DNA of 64,000 nt from JBEVNR01 sp040507985 (GTDB lineage: Bacteria > Pseudomonadota > Alphaproteobacteria > Rickettsiales > UBA6187). Position numbers and translations under genes: made by a program. Where the stretch lies: the NCBI GenBank assembly GCA_040507985.1, contig JBEVNR010000016.1:1-64000 (forward strand), read 5' to 3'. A model generated the notes under the pieces. The model saw only the letters and a program-made list of their open reading frames with translations. It was not told the DNA's origin and searched no databases. Below, piece after piece: positions 35,560 through 45,939 of this stretch (the first letter of the stretch is position 1; every line of letters starts with the position of its first letter).

Positions 35560-36666
35560 TTACGTCCCGCAGCCGGGCGGTTTTTTCTCCGGCGTAAACG
35601 CATAGGTTTCGCCTATGCGTAACACGGGAGCGGTCGCGGCGTCGTACCCCGCCTTATCGACGGCCTTGCGGAAGCGCGCGCCCGGCTCGGCCATCGGCTC
35701 TATCGTTAGGCGAAAGGTCGACCAATGCATCGGCAACACGCGCTTGGCGCCGACGTCCTTCGCGATCTTGACCGCTTCCTCCGGCGTCGCGTGAATGCCG
35801 GCCAGCACCTCACGCGGCTCGTATGCCCCCACCGGAACCAGCGCCAAATCAACCTCGCCCACCCGCGCGCCCACGCCGGCAAACTCCGGCATGTATCCGG
35901 TGTCTCCGCCGAAGAAAAAGCGGAAGTCGCCGATGCGCGCCGTCCAGCTTCCCCATAGCGACTTGTTTCCGTCCCACGGCATGCGGCGGGAGAAATGCTG
36001 CGCCGGCAAAAACGTGACGCAAGACGGGTCGGCGGCGCCATACATGGTTTTGTCGGTGTCGTACCAATCCATTTCGTGCGCTTCCTTCACTCCGTGCTTG
36101 CGCACCCAATGTTTTAGCCCAAGCGGCACGTAAAACACGGCGTCGCGCAGACCTTCCACGCTTTTCGCGTCTAAATGGTCGTAATGGTTATGGCTAATGA
36201 GCACGTAGTCTATCGGGGGCAAGTCTTTTAACGCAATGGCCGGGGGAACCTTGCGTTTCGGCCCTAAAAACGACAGGGGCGACGCGCGGTCGCTAAACAC
36301 GGGATCGGTTAAGACGTTCACCCCCGCATATTGCAATAAAAACGTGGCGTGGCCTATCCACGTCGCTTGCGCCAGATGGGGATCCGGACGCATTATGCGC
36401 GTCATGTCGACGGGAACGGTTACGGGAGCGAAAGGCTCTTCCGGCGTAAAAAGCTCGTGCGCCGCCCAATACATGAGGCCGCGCTTCTTCACGCGTTCCG
36501 CCACGTGCACGTTGCGAAACCCCGTCGGAGTATGGTGTGTTTTATACGGATCGTAGTACGGATTTTTATACGGAGGCATAAGGCATGCGCTTAACAGTAG
36601 CGACGCCAAGGCCGCGAAGCTAAATTGTGCGGCGAATAATCGCGCGCGTCCATTAAAAAATTGCAT
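35560..36666 (-). CDS. MBL-fold metallohydrolase lipoprotein (NAPE-PLD/RomA-like)
   Basis: A signal peptide ends in the lipobox LLSAC, after which a Tyr/Pro-rich linker leads into a metallo-beta-lactamase fold. The fold shows WIGHATFLLQYAGVNVLTDPVF, HNHYDHLD (H-x-H-x-D-H), GGDTGYMPEF and PMHWSTF. This is the COG2220 branch, which includes N-acyl-phosphatidylethanolamine phospholipase D and RomA. A lipid or phosphodiester substrate is thus likely but not shown. Its anchoring as a lipoprotein places it in the envelope. Length is 368 residues. Confidence 0.85.
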   Translation of the reverse strand: MQFFNGRARLFAAQFSFAALASLLLSACLMPPYKNPYYDPYKTHHTPTGFRNVHVAERVKKRGLMYWAAHELFTPEEPFAPVTVPVDMTRIMRPDPHLAQATWIGHATFLLQYAGVNVLTDPVFSDRASPLSFLGPKRKVPPAIALKDLPPIDYVLISHNHYDHLDAKSVEGLRDAVFYVPLGLKHWVRKHGVKEAHEMDWYDTDKTMYGAADPSCVTFLPAQHFSRRMPWDGNKSLWGSWTARIGDFRFFFGGDTGYMPEFAGVGARVGEVDLALVPVGAYEPREVLAGIHATPEEAVKIAKDVGAKRVLPMHWSTFRLTIEPMAEPGARFRKAVDKAGYDAATAPVLRIGETYAFTPEKKPPGCGT

Positions 36667-36918
36667 AGATAGCGTAAATTTCGAGTAAATCGCAGCGTTA
36701 CTATAAAGGAACGCTCAAGCGAATATCAAACTATTTTCGCAAGACGGGAAAAAAATGCGGCATAACGGCGCGTTCTTATTAAAAAATGAGAAAATTTCTT
36801 CTTTACATGTAACCAGAAATTTCGTATGTTAAGCGTTAACCTTCAGGTTGTTTTCAGAAACTTATCCCTATCAGTTCCTTCCCATTTATCGATATCTTGA
36901 TCTAGCGTGGCCTTTGCG

Positions 36919-38487
36919 ATGGGTTGCGTCCTGAGTTCTCTGTTCAGCCGCCGCCGCCCCGAAGAAGATGAGGAAAACAGGCACCATAAACATTCATTCC
37001 CCCAACCTGCTTCGCTTGTCGAGCAGCCGCCGCTGCCGGAAATACCTTCGGTGCACGCTTTTGATGACCATAGCGATACTTTACAAGTATGGCCGAATGA
37101 ATCTCTGGAGATGCAATCTATCCTCAACCGCTACCTATGGTATCTTGGAAAGGGTGTTGCGAACAACGACAACGCTGCCCCCGCTGCGCGTCATGAAGAA
37201 GAATACCGCCTCGCATGGAACGGCAACGACAAGGACATAGGCATATGCGGCAGATTGGACGAAATTATCCAAAACTGTAAAGTGGAAGCCGGTCAAATCG
37301 CAGCTTCCACTTCCACGGACGGCCGGTCGAATCAGTCTAAATCACTACTCAAAATCCAGAAGTGGCAGAAGTTTTTTGAGGATATGAAGCAGCAGTGCGA
37401 TCCGCAACATTATAAAGCTCTGGCCATAGATGACCAATTAGAGGCTGCAAACGCGCTGCTAAACGCGATAAACACGCAAAGCATTGATGATCTGATGGGT
37501 GATAAAAGGCGTAATCTTATGGATGCCATTCTTAGCGCCATGGTCACGCTTTACGGCGACGCCGTCGCGAAAAGCGAAGATTCCGTCCTCGATCCCGTCT
37601 TTTTCGTGTGTTCCGCCAATCCGGAGGAACAAGAGATGCTCAGAAAGGGGTTGACGCAATCTCCGGCAGGCTATTTGATCCAACATGACGATCAATCCAA
37701 CGGCGCGCTTGCTCCTTTCGTACATTTCTTTGAGAAAGTAAGAAAAGGAGAACAGAAGCTGCCTCGCCGTGATGACTTTTGCCGTGCGCTTAAAAACCGG
37801 CAGGGCGACGTATTCTATCCTCAAGAATCGAGCACATGCGTGACGGAACCGCTGAGCGAGCTGGTTCATTTTGAGACGTATCACCAAAACAACCCGAATC
37901 ACCGAGACAACCCGACATGGGAAGCCCTGCTCACCCTTCCTGACGGCAGAAGTCTTTCGCAAGGGTTGGCGTTTCACTTACATGTCCGGAAGCTTGCCGA
38001 GGCAATTAGGGACGTAGGGCTTCAGCAAGAACATTTCAGCTTCGACGCCTCTAGCCTTACCCCCGGCTTCGAGGAAGCCATGTCCGACAATATGTTTAAC
38101 CCATACCGGCAAAATAGCCGTCCACTGAATCTTATCGTTGCGCTTCCCGAGAATATGAATGCCGATGCACTTACTCCGGGCAGTATGGCGCATAACATGC
38201 TATGCGTGCACCCTCTGCTATGGCGATATATGTCCGGAATCGTCGTCGTAGACAAGGTGACCGAACATAGCGCGCAAGTTGTCGCCTATTTAGATGCGAG
38301 TACAAAAAACATCGTCTGTTGCAACGATAGCGTATTGAAATGGCTAGGCTGCGCTGAAGCCTTCGTCAGAAGCAAAATCAAACAAACTTCTGACGAAGCT
38401 GCCATTCAAGTTTGCAATGAAGCGCTGGCAGTGATACTGATCCTAAAAAATCAGCTTGACATACGCGTCGAGAATTCTGTTTTTTAG
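36919..38487 (+). CDS. Orphan protein with MGCVLSS N-terminus (candidate effector)
   Basis: I do not recognise this 522-residue protein. From the ATG at 36919 it reads MGCVLSSLFSRRRPEEDE. Gly2, Cys3 and Ser6 fit the rule for eukaryotic N-myristoylation plus palmitoylation, with a following basic cluster, as in Src-family kinases and the Pseudomonas effectors AvrB and AvrRpm1. A GTG four codons upstream would hide the glycine. There is no bacterial signal peptide and no membrane helix. The body is soluble, mildly acidic, with helical and Gln/Asn-rich stretches. Base composition is lower in GC than its neighbours. Effector function is inference. Confidence 0.7.
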   Translation: MGCVLSSLFSRRRPEEDEENRHHKHSFPQPASLVEQPPLPEIPSVHAFDDHSDTLQVWPNESLEMQSILNRYLWYLGKGVANNDNAAPAARHEEEYRLAWNGNDKDIGICGRLDEIIQNCKVEAGQIAASTSTDGRSNQSKSLLKIQKWQKFFEDMKQQCDPQHYKALAIDDQLEAANALLNAINTQSIDDLMGDKRRNLMDAILSAMVTLYGDAVAKSEDSVLDPVFFVCSANPEEQEMLRKGLTQSPAGYLIQHDDQSNGALAPFVHFFEKVRKGEQKLPRRDDFCRALKNRQGDVFYPQESSTCVTEPLSELVHFETYHQNNPNHRDNPTWEALLTLPDGRSLSQGLAFHLHVRKLAEAIRDVGLQQEHFSFDASSLTPGFEEAMSDNMFNPYRQNSRPLNLIVALPENMNADALTPGSMAHNMLCVHPLLWRYMSGIVVVDKVTEHSAQVVAYLDASTKNIVCCNDSVLKWLGCAEAFVRSKIKQTSDEAAIQVCNEALAVILILKNQLDIRVENSVF

Positions 38488-38566
38488 CGCGTTTTGCCCG
38501 TATTTCGCTCTATGTTTTCGCACTCCTAACGGTTGCTTTCTGTGATTTCTGATTTTCGTTCGCGTC

Positions 38567-38595
38567 AATCGAGCAGGCTCGATTTCGGGAGTTTT
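38567..38595 (+). terminator. Possible terminator after the MGCVLSS gene
   Basis: AATCGAG (38567-38573) pairs with CTCGATT (38578-38584) around a 4-base loop, and a short T5 follows six bases later. It lies 80 bases beyond the stop codon, so it is only a weak candidate. Confidence 0.35.
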
Positions 38596-38665
38596 TCGGA
38601 TAAAAAAAAGAAAAAAAGAATAAATAGGACGTAAAAAGAGTGTTTACTCCCTATTTTTTTGTTGC

Positions 38666-38694
38666 TTTATATACACTAATTCGGTATATATAAT
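38666..38694 (+). promoter_or_regulatory. Candidate promoter of lipoprotein array 2
   Basis: A perfect -10 TATAAT at 38689-38694 has TTTATA (38666-38671) 17 bases upstream. It lies 40 bases before the first gene of the array. Confidence 0.5.
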
Positions 38695-38734
38695 GAATCT
38701 TAACCTTAAGGATTCGCGACGCGTAGGAGAAGCC

Positions 38735-39190
38735 ATGAAACGCTATGCCATATTCGCCTTAGTCGCGTTGGGGTTGTCCGCCTGCTCTCACGCGCGCCCT
38801 AACGCGAAACTGTTAAACGGCGCGCCCACATCGGCGCCGGTCGCCTATAAGCAGGGGTGGCGCGACGGATGCGAAAGCGGCATGGCGATGACGGGCAACT
38901 TCGCGTATAAAGCCGCCTATCGCTACCGGGTGGATAGGGCGATGTTGAACGACATGCAATATTATCGCGGAAGAAAAGAGGGCGAAACCTATTGCGCCCA
39001 CTACACCATGGCGGTGCAGTGGGAGTCCGGCGTGCTGCCGACGACGCCGTCGCAAGAGAAGTCGTTGCTTCCGGAGACCGACGGCGTGTTCGCGGTCATG
39101 GCCAAATGGGGAGCTCCGTCGTTGATCGATTTTCAAAACGTGCGCGGCGAAAGCAACGTGATGGGCGCGATTTTTACGCAATACCAATAA
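38735..39190 (+). CDS. DGC-family lipoprotein, array 2 gene 1
   Basis: Start ATG 38735 has AGGAGA seven bases upstream; the frame extends further up without a signal. The signal peptide ends at lipobox GLSAC. The domain shows YKQGWRDGCESGMAM and, about 45 residues on, GRKEGETYCAHYT. A tail of about 60 residues follows, which other members of this array lack. Length is 151 residues. Function unknown; it leads the second tandem array of the family, about 18 kb from the first. Confidence 0.8.
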   Translation: MKRYAIFALVALGLSACSHARPNAKLLNGAPTSAPVAYKQGWRDGCESGMAMTGNFAYKAAYRYRVDRAMLNDMQYYRGRKEGETYCAHYTMAVQWESGVLPTTPSQEKSLLPETDGVFAVMAKWGAPSLIDFQNVRGESNVMGAIFTQYQ

Positions 39191-39198
39191 ATATTCGC

Positions 39199-39525
39199 AT
39201 GATGAACGCCTTATTTTTTCGCGCGGCCATAGGGTTGTGGGCGGCGTCCTCCGTGGCGTCGTGCTCGCTGCCGCCGGGCAGTCCGCTCGGCTATCGACGG
39301 GTATTGCTGTACGGCGCGCCGACCGGAGGCGACGCGTTTTCCCGGGGCTGGCGCGACGGCTGCGACACGGCGCTGGCCATCGTCGGCTCCGGAACGCTGC
39401 GACTGGTGGGGGACAAGACGAACGCCTCTTACGCGCGACGCCTTTCGACTGATTCCGCGTATGAAAAGGGCGCGGAAATGGGCGGCAATTACTGCGCGCA
39501 TTTTTTGGACTACAACTCCGGATGA
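39199..39525 (+). CDS. DGC-family lipoprotein, array 2 gene 2
   Basis: A 108-residue protein from ATG 39199, with an upstream-open frame that is not protein-like and is discounted. The signal peptide ends at lipobox SVASC. The domain begins FSRGWRDGCDTALAIVG and ends KGAEMGGNYCAHFL. It is the most divergent member in the middle, with Lys/Arg residues replacing the usual aromatic run. It sits 8 bases after gene 1 and 3 bases before gene 3. Confidence 0.75.
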   Translation: MMNALFFRAAIGLWAASSVASCSLPPGSPLGYRRVLLYGAPTGGDAFSRGWRDGCDTALAIVGSGTLRLVGDKTNASYARRLSTDSAYEKGAEMGGNYCAHFLDYNSG

Positions 39526-39528
39526 CGC

Positions 39529-39885
39529 ATGAAAACGTTGGCATGGACGCTTGTCGCGTCGCTCTTCGCGACGTCGTGCGCGGGAGGAAGAAGTCTGTCG
39601 CTCGGGCGTCCGTTCGCGCTTGACCCGACGCCGCCGCCCGGCTCGCCCCCCTTCCGCCAAGCGTATAAAGACGGGTGCGAAAGCGCCCTCTCCGGCATGG
39701 GGAATCCGTTCATCAAGATGTTCCACCATTTTTCCTACGATACGCGCATGGCGAACGACCAAACCTATAACCGTACGTGGAACGCCTCGAACGATTATTG
39801 CCGCTTGTTTTTGTTTACGGGCGACGAGCATCTGCAAAACGAGGAATTTCAACGCTACGACAAGCCCTTTTGGTTTATGGAATGA
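39529..39885 (+). CDS. DGC-family lipoprotein, array 2 gene 3
   Basis: A 118-residue protein with lipobox ATSC at about residue 17, a Pro-rich spacer, then FRQAYKDGCESALSGMGNPF and RTWNASNDYCRLFLF. The middle FHHFSYDT resembles the aromatic middle of array 1 genes 3 and 4. A short charged tail ends in Phe-Trp-Phe. Its stop codon overlaps the start of the next gene (ATGA), so translation is coupled. Confidence 0.8.
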   Translation: MKTLAWTLVASLFATSCAGGRSLSLGRPFALDPTPPPGSPPFRQAYKDGCESALSGMGNPFIKMFHHFSYDTRMANDQTYNRTWNASNDYCRLFLFTGDEHLQNEEFQRYDKPFWFME

Positions 39886-40205
39886 TAAAAATGGCGGCGT
39901 TTTTAGCGATGGCATGGGCGCTCGCCGGTTGCGGCGGGGCGCAACCGCTCATGCTGCCGATATGGAGGCAACGCATGATAGATCGAGGCATAGAAGGCGC
40001 GTCGCCGGTTTTTAACGCGGGATGGAGAGACGGCTGCGCCTCCGGATCCGCCACCGCCGCGCGTTACGAACAACGGCTTTTTCACGGGTTCCGTATGGAG
40101 GAAAGTCTCGTGAATAACGACGAATATTACGACGCCTGGCGTCGGGCGTTTCGGTATTGCCATCGCTATTTATACCAATATCACCGCAAGAGCTTCTCGA
40201 ATTGA
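39882..40205 (+). CDS. DGC-family lipoprotein, array 2 gene 4
   Basis: The ATG at 39882 overlaps the previous stop; a second in-frame ATG at 39891 is an alternative. Signal and lipobox ALAGC are followed by a short spacer and the domain FNAGWRDGCASGSATA... YYDAWRRAFRYCHRYLYQYH. Length is 107 residues. The end motif CHRYLYQY closely matches array 1 gene 3 (CHRYIFQY), suggesting these two arose from one ancestor before the arrays separated. Confidence 0.8.
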   Translation: MIKMAAFLAMAWALAGCGGAQPLMLPIWRQRMIDRGIEGASPVFNAGWRDGCASGSATAARYEQRLFHGFRMEESLVNNDEYYDAWRRAFRYCHRYLYQYHRKSFSN

Positions 40206-40206
40206 C

Positions 40207-40488
40207 ATGAAACGCCCGTTATGCATCGCCGTCGTCCTGCTTTCCGCCTGCGCGCCGACGCCTCTGGGATTGACGCGCCGTCCGCCCGGTCCGCCGGATT
40301 TCGTCTCCGGCTACGAAGACGGTTGCAACTCGGGGTTATCCGCCTTCGGCAACAGCTATTATAAAAGTTTTTACCGCTTCACCAAGCGTTTCGACGCGGC
40401 GGACGATGCCCTATACCAGAACGGATGGGAAAAAGGCTATGAGTATTGCCGGCAATATGCTATGAAATGGACGCACGGACCGTTATAA
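40207..40488 (+). CDS. DGC-family lipoprotein, array 2 gene 5
   Basis: At 93 residues this is the smallest member and gives the minimal domain: lipobox LLSAC at about residue 15, a Pro-rich linker, FVSGYEDGCNSGLSAFGNSYYKS, then NGWEKGYEYCRQYAM. It begins one base after the previous stop and is followed after 21 bases by the Rrf2-type regulator gene, which could be part of the same transcript. Confidence 0.8.
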   Translation: MKRPLCIAVVLLSACAPTPLGLTRRPPGPPDFVSGYEDGCNSGLSAFGNSYYKSFYRFTKRFDAADDALYQNGWEKGYEYCRQYAMKWTHGPL

Positions 40489-40509
40489 AACATCGCGAAT
40501 TATTGAGAC

Positions 40510-40944
40510 ATGCTATCACAAAAAGCGAAATACGCCCTCAAGGCGCTGGTGCTGCTGGCGACCTTGAAGAAAGGCGAAACGATGCAATGCGCCGAGATAG
40601 CCAAGCGCGAGGACATTCCCAAAAAATTTCTCGACAACATCCTGCAATTGCTTAAAACCGCCAACGTCGTCACCAGCGAACGAGGGAAATACGGGGGATA
40701 CCAATTGGCGAAATCCGCCGAAGAGGTGACGTTCGGGCAGGTGCTGCGCATCGTGGACGGACCGCTCGCCCTGCTTCCGTGCGTCAGCAAAACCGCCTAT
40801 CGCCGCTGCGACGATTGCGTGGACGAAGCCACCTGCGCGGTGCGCAAGGTGATGCTGCAAGTGCGTAACAGCACGTCCGGCATTTTAGACAACACCACCT
40901 TATGGGACGTGCTGGAAGGAAAGGACCGGGCGGGCGCAGAGTGA
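40510..40944 (+). CDS. Rrf2-family transcription regulator
   Basis: A 144-residue winged-helix protein with the Rrf2 start LSQKAKYALKALVLLA and the recognition-helix region IPKKFLDNILQLLK. The wing is SERGKYGGYQL. Four Cys residues lie at 91, 100, 103 and 109 (CVSKTAYRRCDDCVDEATC). Three of them could hold an iron-sulfur cluster as in IscR, NsrR or RirA, though the spacing is not that of IscR. It might sense iron, nitric oxide or redox state. It could regulate the lipoprotein array directly upstream, which is inference from position only. Confidence 0.85.
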   Translation: MLSQKAKYALKALVLLATLKKGETMQCAEIAKREDIPKKFLDNILQLLKTANVVTSERGKYGGYQLAKSAEEVTFGQVLRIVDGPLALLPCVSKTAYRRCDDCVDEATCAVRKVMLQVRNSTSGILDNTTLWDVLEGKDRAGAE

Positions 40945-41105
40945 AGCATGCGTTAATTATCCAAGGAGATAATCCGAAAAAAAACCTCTAAAAAATTCCG
41001 ACGGCGCAGCTACGGAGAGGAAATGTTAATAATGGCGCGATACGATACCATATATGTGCCGGCGGCGGAAGCTCGGCAAGGCATACATATTAATCGGTAA
41101 ATCTC

Positions 41106-42380
41106 ATGCGCGCCGCTTCTTTCGTCGACGAGCGTCATTTGTCTCCCGCCTCCCTCGCGACGCCGCTCCATCGCTACGTGTCCGCCATGGAGCGGTTAAT
41201 AAAGGTCGTGCAAGACCTCTCCCAAACGCGAAGCGCGGAAGAGGTGGTCGCCATCGTGCGCATCGCCGCGCGCGAATTGACGGGAGCGGACGGCGCGACG
41301 TTCGTATTGCGCGACGGCGACCAATGCTATTACGTCGAAGAAAACGCGATTAGTCCGCTATGGAAAGGCAAGCGCTTTCCGATTCATGCGTGCATTAGCG
41401 GGTGGGCGATGCTGCACGGCGAATCGACGGTTATCGAAGACATTTACAAAGACTCCCGCATTCCCCACGACGCCTATCGGCCCACCTTCGTCAAAAGCCT
41501 GGCCATGGTGCCCATTCGTAAAAACAATCCGATCGGGGCCATAGGGAATTATTGGGCCGCGAACCGGAATCCTTCTGCGGAAGAAATACATATTTTACAG
41601 GCGCTGGCGGACACCACGTCGGTGGCGCTTGAGAACGCTCAGCTTTATACCGACTTGAAGCGCAACCTCTTCGTCATTCAAGAGCGGGAGGCGCGCATCC
41701 GCGACCAACACGAGACGCTAAAGGTATTTACCCGCGCCCTGGCGCACGACTTGAAGGAACCTGCCCACGTCGTTAATTCTTTTGCCGACGTCATTGAGGA
41801 AGAAGGCGGAATTTCCGTCGACGCGAAGGAATATTTTTCGCACATTCGTTCCGCCGGAAAACGCATGTTGGCGCTTATCGAAGCCGTGTCGGCGTATATG
41901 CAGGCGGACGCCTCCAAGGAAGCGCCGAATAAAGAAAATATTGACATGAACGACGCGCTTAAGGAAGCGACCGACAGCGTTTCTGAGATTATAAACGATA
42001 AAAAAGCCCTCGTCTCTTCCGATCCCCTGCCGAACGTATGCGCCAACCGCTCCTTTATCGTCCGTTTATGGAGAAACCTGATTGTAAACGCCGTGCGTTA
42101 TAACGATCGCGTTCCGGAAGTGCGCATTTCGGCGGAAGAGCAGGAAGGGATATGGGTGTTTCGGGTGGAAGACAACGGCGTCGGCGTCGAAGAAAAGTGC
42201 AGGGCGGAAATATTTTTACCCTTCAAACGCGCCTCGTCCCAATCCGACGGCGCCGGTCTGGGACTCGCAACCTGCGATAAAATTCTGGCGGCGCATGGGG
42301 GAAAGATATGGTACGAATCCACTCCCGGGAAAGGATCGACGTTTTTTTTCTCTATTCCTCAATATGCCTTTTCCGCGTGA
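41106..42380 (+). CDS. GAF-domain sensor histidine kinase
   Basis: The protein has a GAF domain (about residues 30-180) with a possible ligand pocket, then a coiled linker. The HisKA dimerisation helix has the phospho-acceptor His214 in LAHDLKEPAHVV. The ATPase domain has NLIVNAVRYND (N box), DNGVGV (G1) and GAGLGLA (G2). There is no membrane segment, so it is a cytoplasmic sensor. No response regulator is adjacent, so its partner is elsewhere. Length is 424 residues. A start at Met28 is possible but would shorten only the non-conserved beginning. Confidence 0.88.
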   Translation: MRAASFVDERHLSPASLATPLHRYVSAMERLIKVVQDLSQTRSAEEVVAIVRIAARELTGADGATFVLRDGDQCYYVEENAISPLWKGKRFPIHACISGWAMLHGESTVIEDIYKDSRIPHDAYRPTFVKSLAMVPIRKNNPIGAIGNYWAANRNPSAEEIHILQALADTTSVALENAQLYTDLKRNLFVIQEREARIRDQHETLKVFTRALAHDLKEPAHVVNSFADVIEEEGGISVDAKEYFSHIRSAGKRMLALIEAVSAYMQADASKEAPNKENIDMNDALKEATDSVSEIINDKKALVSSDPLPNVCANRSFIVRLWRNLIVNAVRYNDRVPEVRISAEEQEGIWVFRVEDNGVGVEEKCRAEIFLPFKRASSQSDGAGLGLATCDKILAAHGGKIWYESTPGKGSTFFFSIPQYAFSA

Positions 42381-42429
42381 ATGCCGGGTGCGGGATAGTC
42401 TTGAAAACGCACGTTTTGAGACTTTTCAT

Positions 42430-42481
42430 TGACAAAAACTCAACATACAATTTTGTCATGACATTGTCTGTTTTTTATGCT
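42430..42481 (+). promoter_or_regulatory. Promoter and operator of the toxin-antitoxin pair
   Basis: TGACAAAA (42430-42437) is repeated inverted as TTTTGTCA (42451-42458) with 13 bases between, a fitting operator for an RHH antitoxin. TTGTCA (42453-42458) and TATGCT (42476-42481) with 17 bases between make a promoter that overlaps the right arm, so binding would block RNA polymerase. Confidence 0.6.
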
Positions 42482-42509
42482 ACGCTGTACGTAGTCATGG
42501 AGACAAGCT

Positions 42510-42791
42510 ATGCAAGCGACCCGTTCAGAAAAAATTGATTTGCGACTCACTCCGATAGCCAAACGGATGCTTTATCAAGCGGCAATGGCAACGCACCGTT
42601 CCGTATCAGAATTTGTGCTTGAAAGCGCATTATCCCGTGCGGAAGAAACGTTGCCTGATCGACAAACGTTCGGACTGAATGCGACGCAATGGCAAAACTT
42701 CATAGCCGCGCTTGATGCCCCTCCTCGGGACATGCCGCGCCTGGAAAAACTTCTTAATGAGCCAAGCGTTTTTGAGCGTCCCGTTTCATGA
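42510..42791 (+). CDS. TacA-type DUF1778 antitoxin
   Basis: A 93-residue protein with a ribbon-helix-helix N-terminus (EKIDLRLTPIAKRMLYQAAM... SVSEFVLESAL) typical of DUF1778 antitoxins. The C-terminal half, with FIAALDAPPRDMPRLEKLL, is the segment that wraps around and blocks the GNAT toxin in this family. It is predicted to bind its own promoter at the inverted repeat upstream. The stop overlaps the toxin start by four bases (ATGA), the usual arrangement for these pairs. Confidence 0.92.
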   Translation: MQATRSEKIDLRLTPIAKRMLYQAAMATHRSVSEFVLESALSRAEETLPDRQTFGLNATQWQNFIAALDAPPRDMPRLEKLLNEPSVFERPVS

Positions 42792-43285
42792 GCATGTTTC
42801 GGATTGAAAAACTTGCACGGATTCATCAAGTCGATGGATTCGATTGCGGACAACAAGCGCTTAACCGATTCATTGAACGATTCGCCTTTCCTAACCAACA
42901 GGCGAACGCCTCGCAAACATACGTTGCCCTTATGGAAGATGAGGTTGTGGGATTCTACACCCTAACTGTTGGAGAAATTTCTTACGACGACGCTCCGGAA
43001 CGCCTCACAAAAGGGTTGGCGAAACATCCCGTGCCTGTCATGATATTGGCGCGTCTGACAGTAAGCATCTCATGGCAAGGGAAAAGACTTGGCTCCGGTT
43101 TGCTGAAAGACGCCATGCGTCGCACGATGCAAGCAGCCGACATTGCAGGAATACGCGCTTTCATCGTCCACGCAAAAGACGAAGATGCAAAAGATTTCTA
43201 TACGCATTTCAATTTTATACCGTCACCGTCAGACTCTTTGCACCTGTTCATCCTTACCAAAGACCTGCGCCGATATGTTCTATAA
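42788..43285 (+). CDS. TacT-type GNAT acetyltransferase toxin
   Basis: TacT toxins acetylate the amino group of charged tRNAs and stop translation. The protein shows the GNAT core: substrate-side FDCGQQALNRFIERFA, beta-strand VVGFYTLTVG, and the acetyl-CoA pyrophosphate loop QGKRLGSGLL. The C-terminal motif AKDFYTHFNFIPSP carries the general-acid Tyr. Length is 165 residues, normal for the family. It is translated with the upstream DUF1778 antitoxin. No defect is visible, so the pair is probably functional. Confidence 0.92.
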   Translation: MSMFRIEKLARIHQVDGFDCGQQALNRFIERFAFPNQQANASQTYVALMEDEVVGFYTLTVGEISYDDAPERLTKGLAKHPVPVMILARLTVSISWQGKRLGSGLLKDAMRRTMQAADIAGIRAFIVHAKDEDAKDFYTHFNFIPSPSDSLHLFILTKDLRRYVL

Positions 43286-43572
43286 GCAATCGTCTCTTAA
43301 AGCACATTTTCGGGACTACCGCCGTTTGTCGCTTACTTTCCTCCGCCGAAGAAAAACGGCACGTACTCCTTTATTTTTCGGATGACGGAGATTTTAAGCA
43401 GTAGGTTTTTAAAGGCATTTTCGCTAAAAAATTCCTGAAAATCGTCTCATTTTAAAAAGTGCACACAGCCTAGTATTTCCACCTAATACATTTCAATGTT
43501 TTTTATATTCGTCATTACGGGGAACATTCGCCTCCGGCCTCGCCGCAACCGGCGTTGGCGGAGTTCCCATCC
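43286..43572. other. Intergenic region with dispersed repeat
   Basis: No gene is seen between the toxin and guaB, which converge here. The interval contains TTTTCGCTAAAAAATTCCTGAAAATCGTCTC-like sequence also present near 31466-31500 in variant form, and the AAAAAGTGCACACAGCCT repeat at 43454-43471. Confidence 0.6.
43454..43471 (+). repeat. Dispersed repeat AAAAAGTGCACACAGCCT
   Basis: Identical to the copy at 15475-15492 and one base different from that at 31522-31539. Confidence 0.8.
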
Positions 43573-45836
<2,264 letters not shown>

Positions 45837-45939
45837 GCGGGAACTCCGTTATGAAACATCCGGCGAATTGTACGCCCGGAAACGACGGAGGCGCAACGTT
45901 AAAATTCGGCGCCGCATAGGTTTGTGTTTTTCCCTTCGC

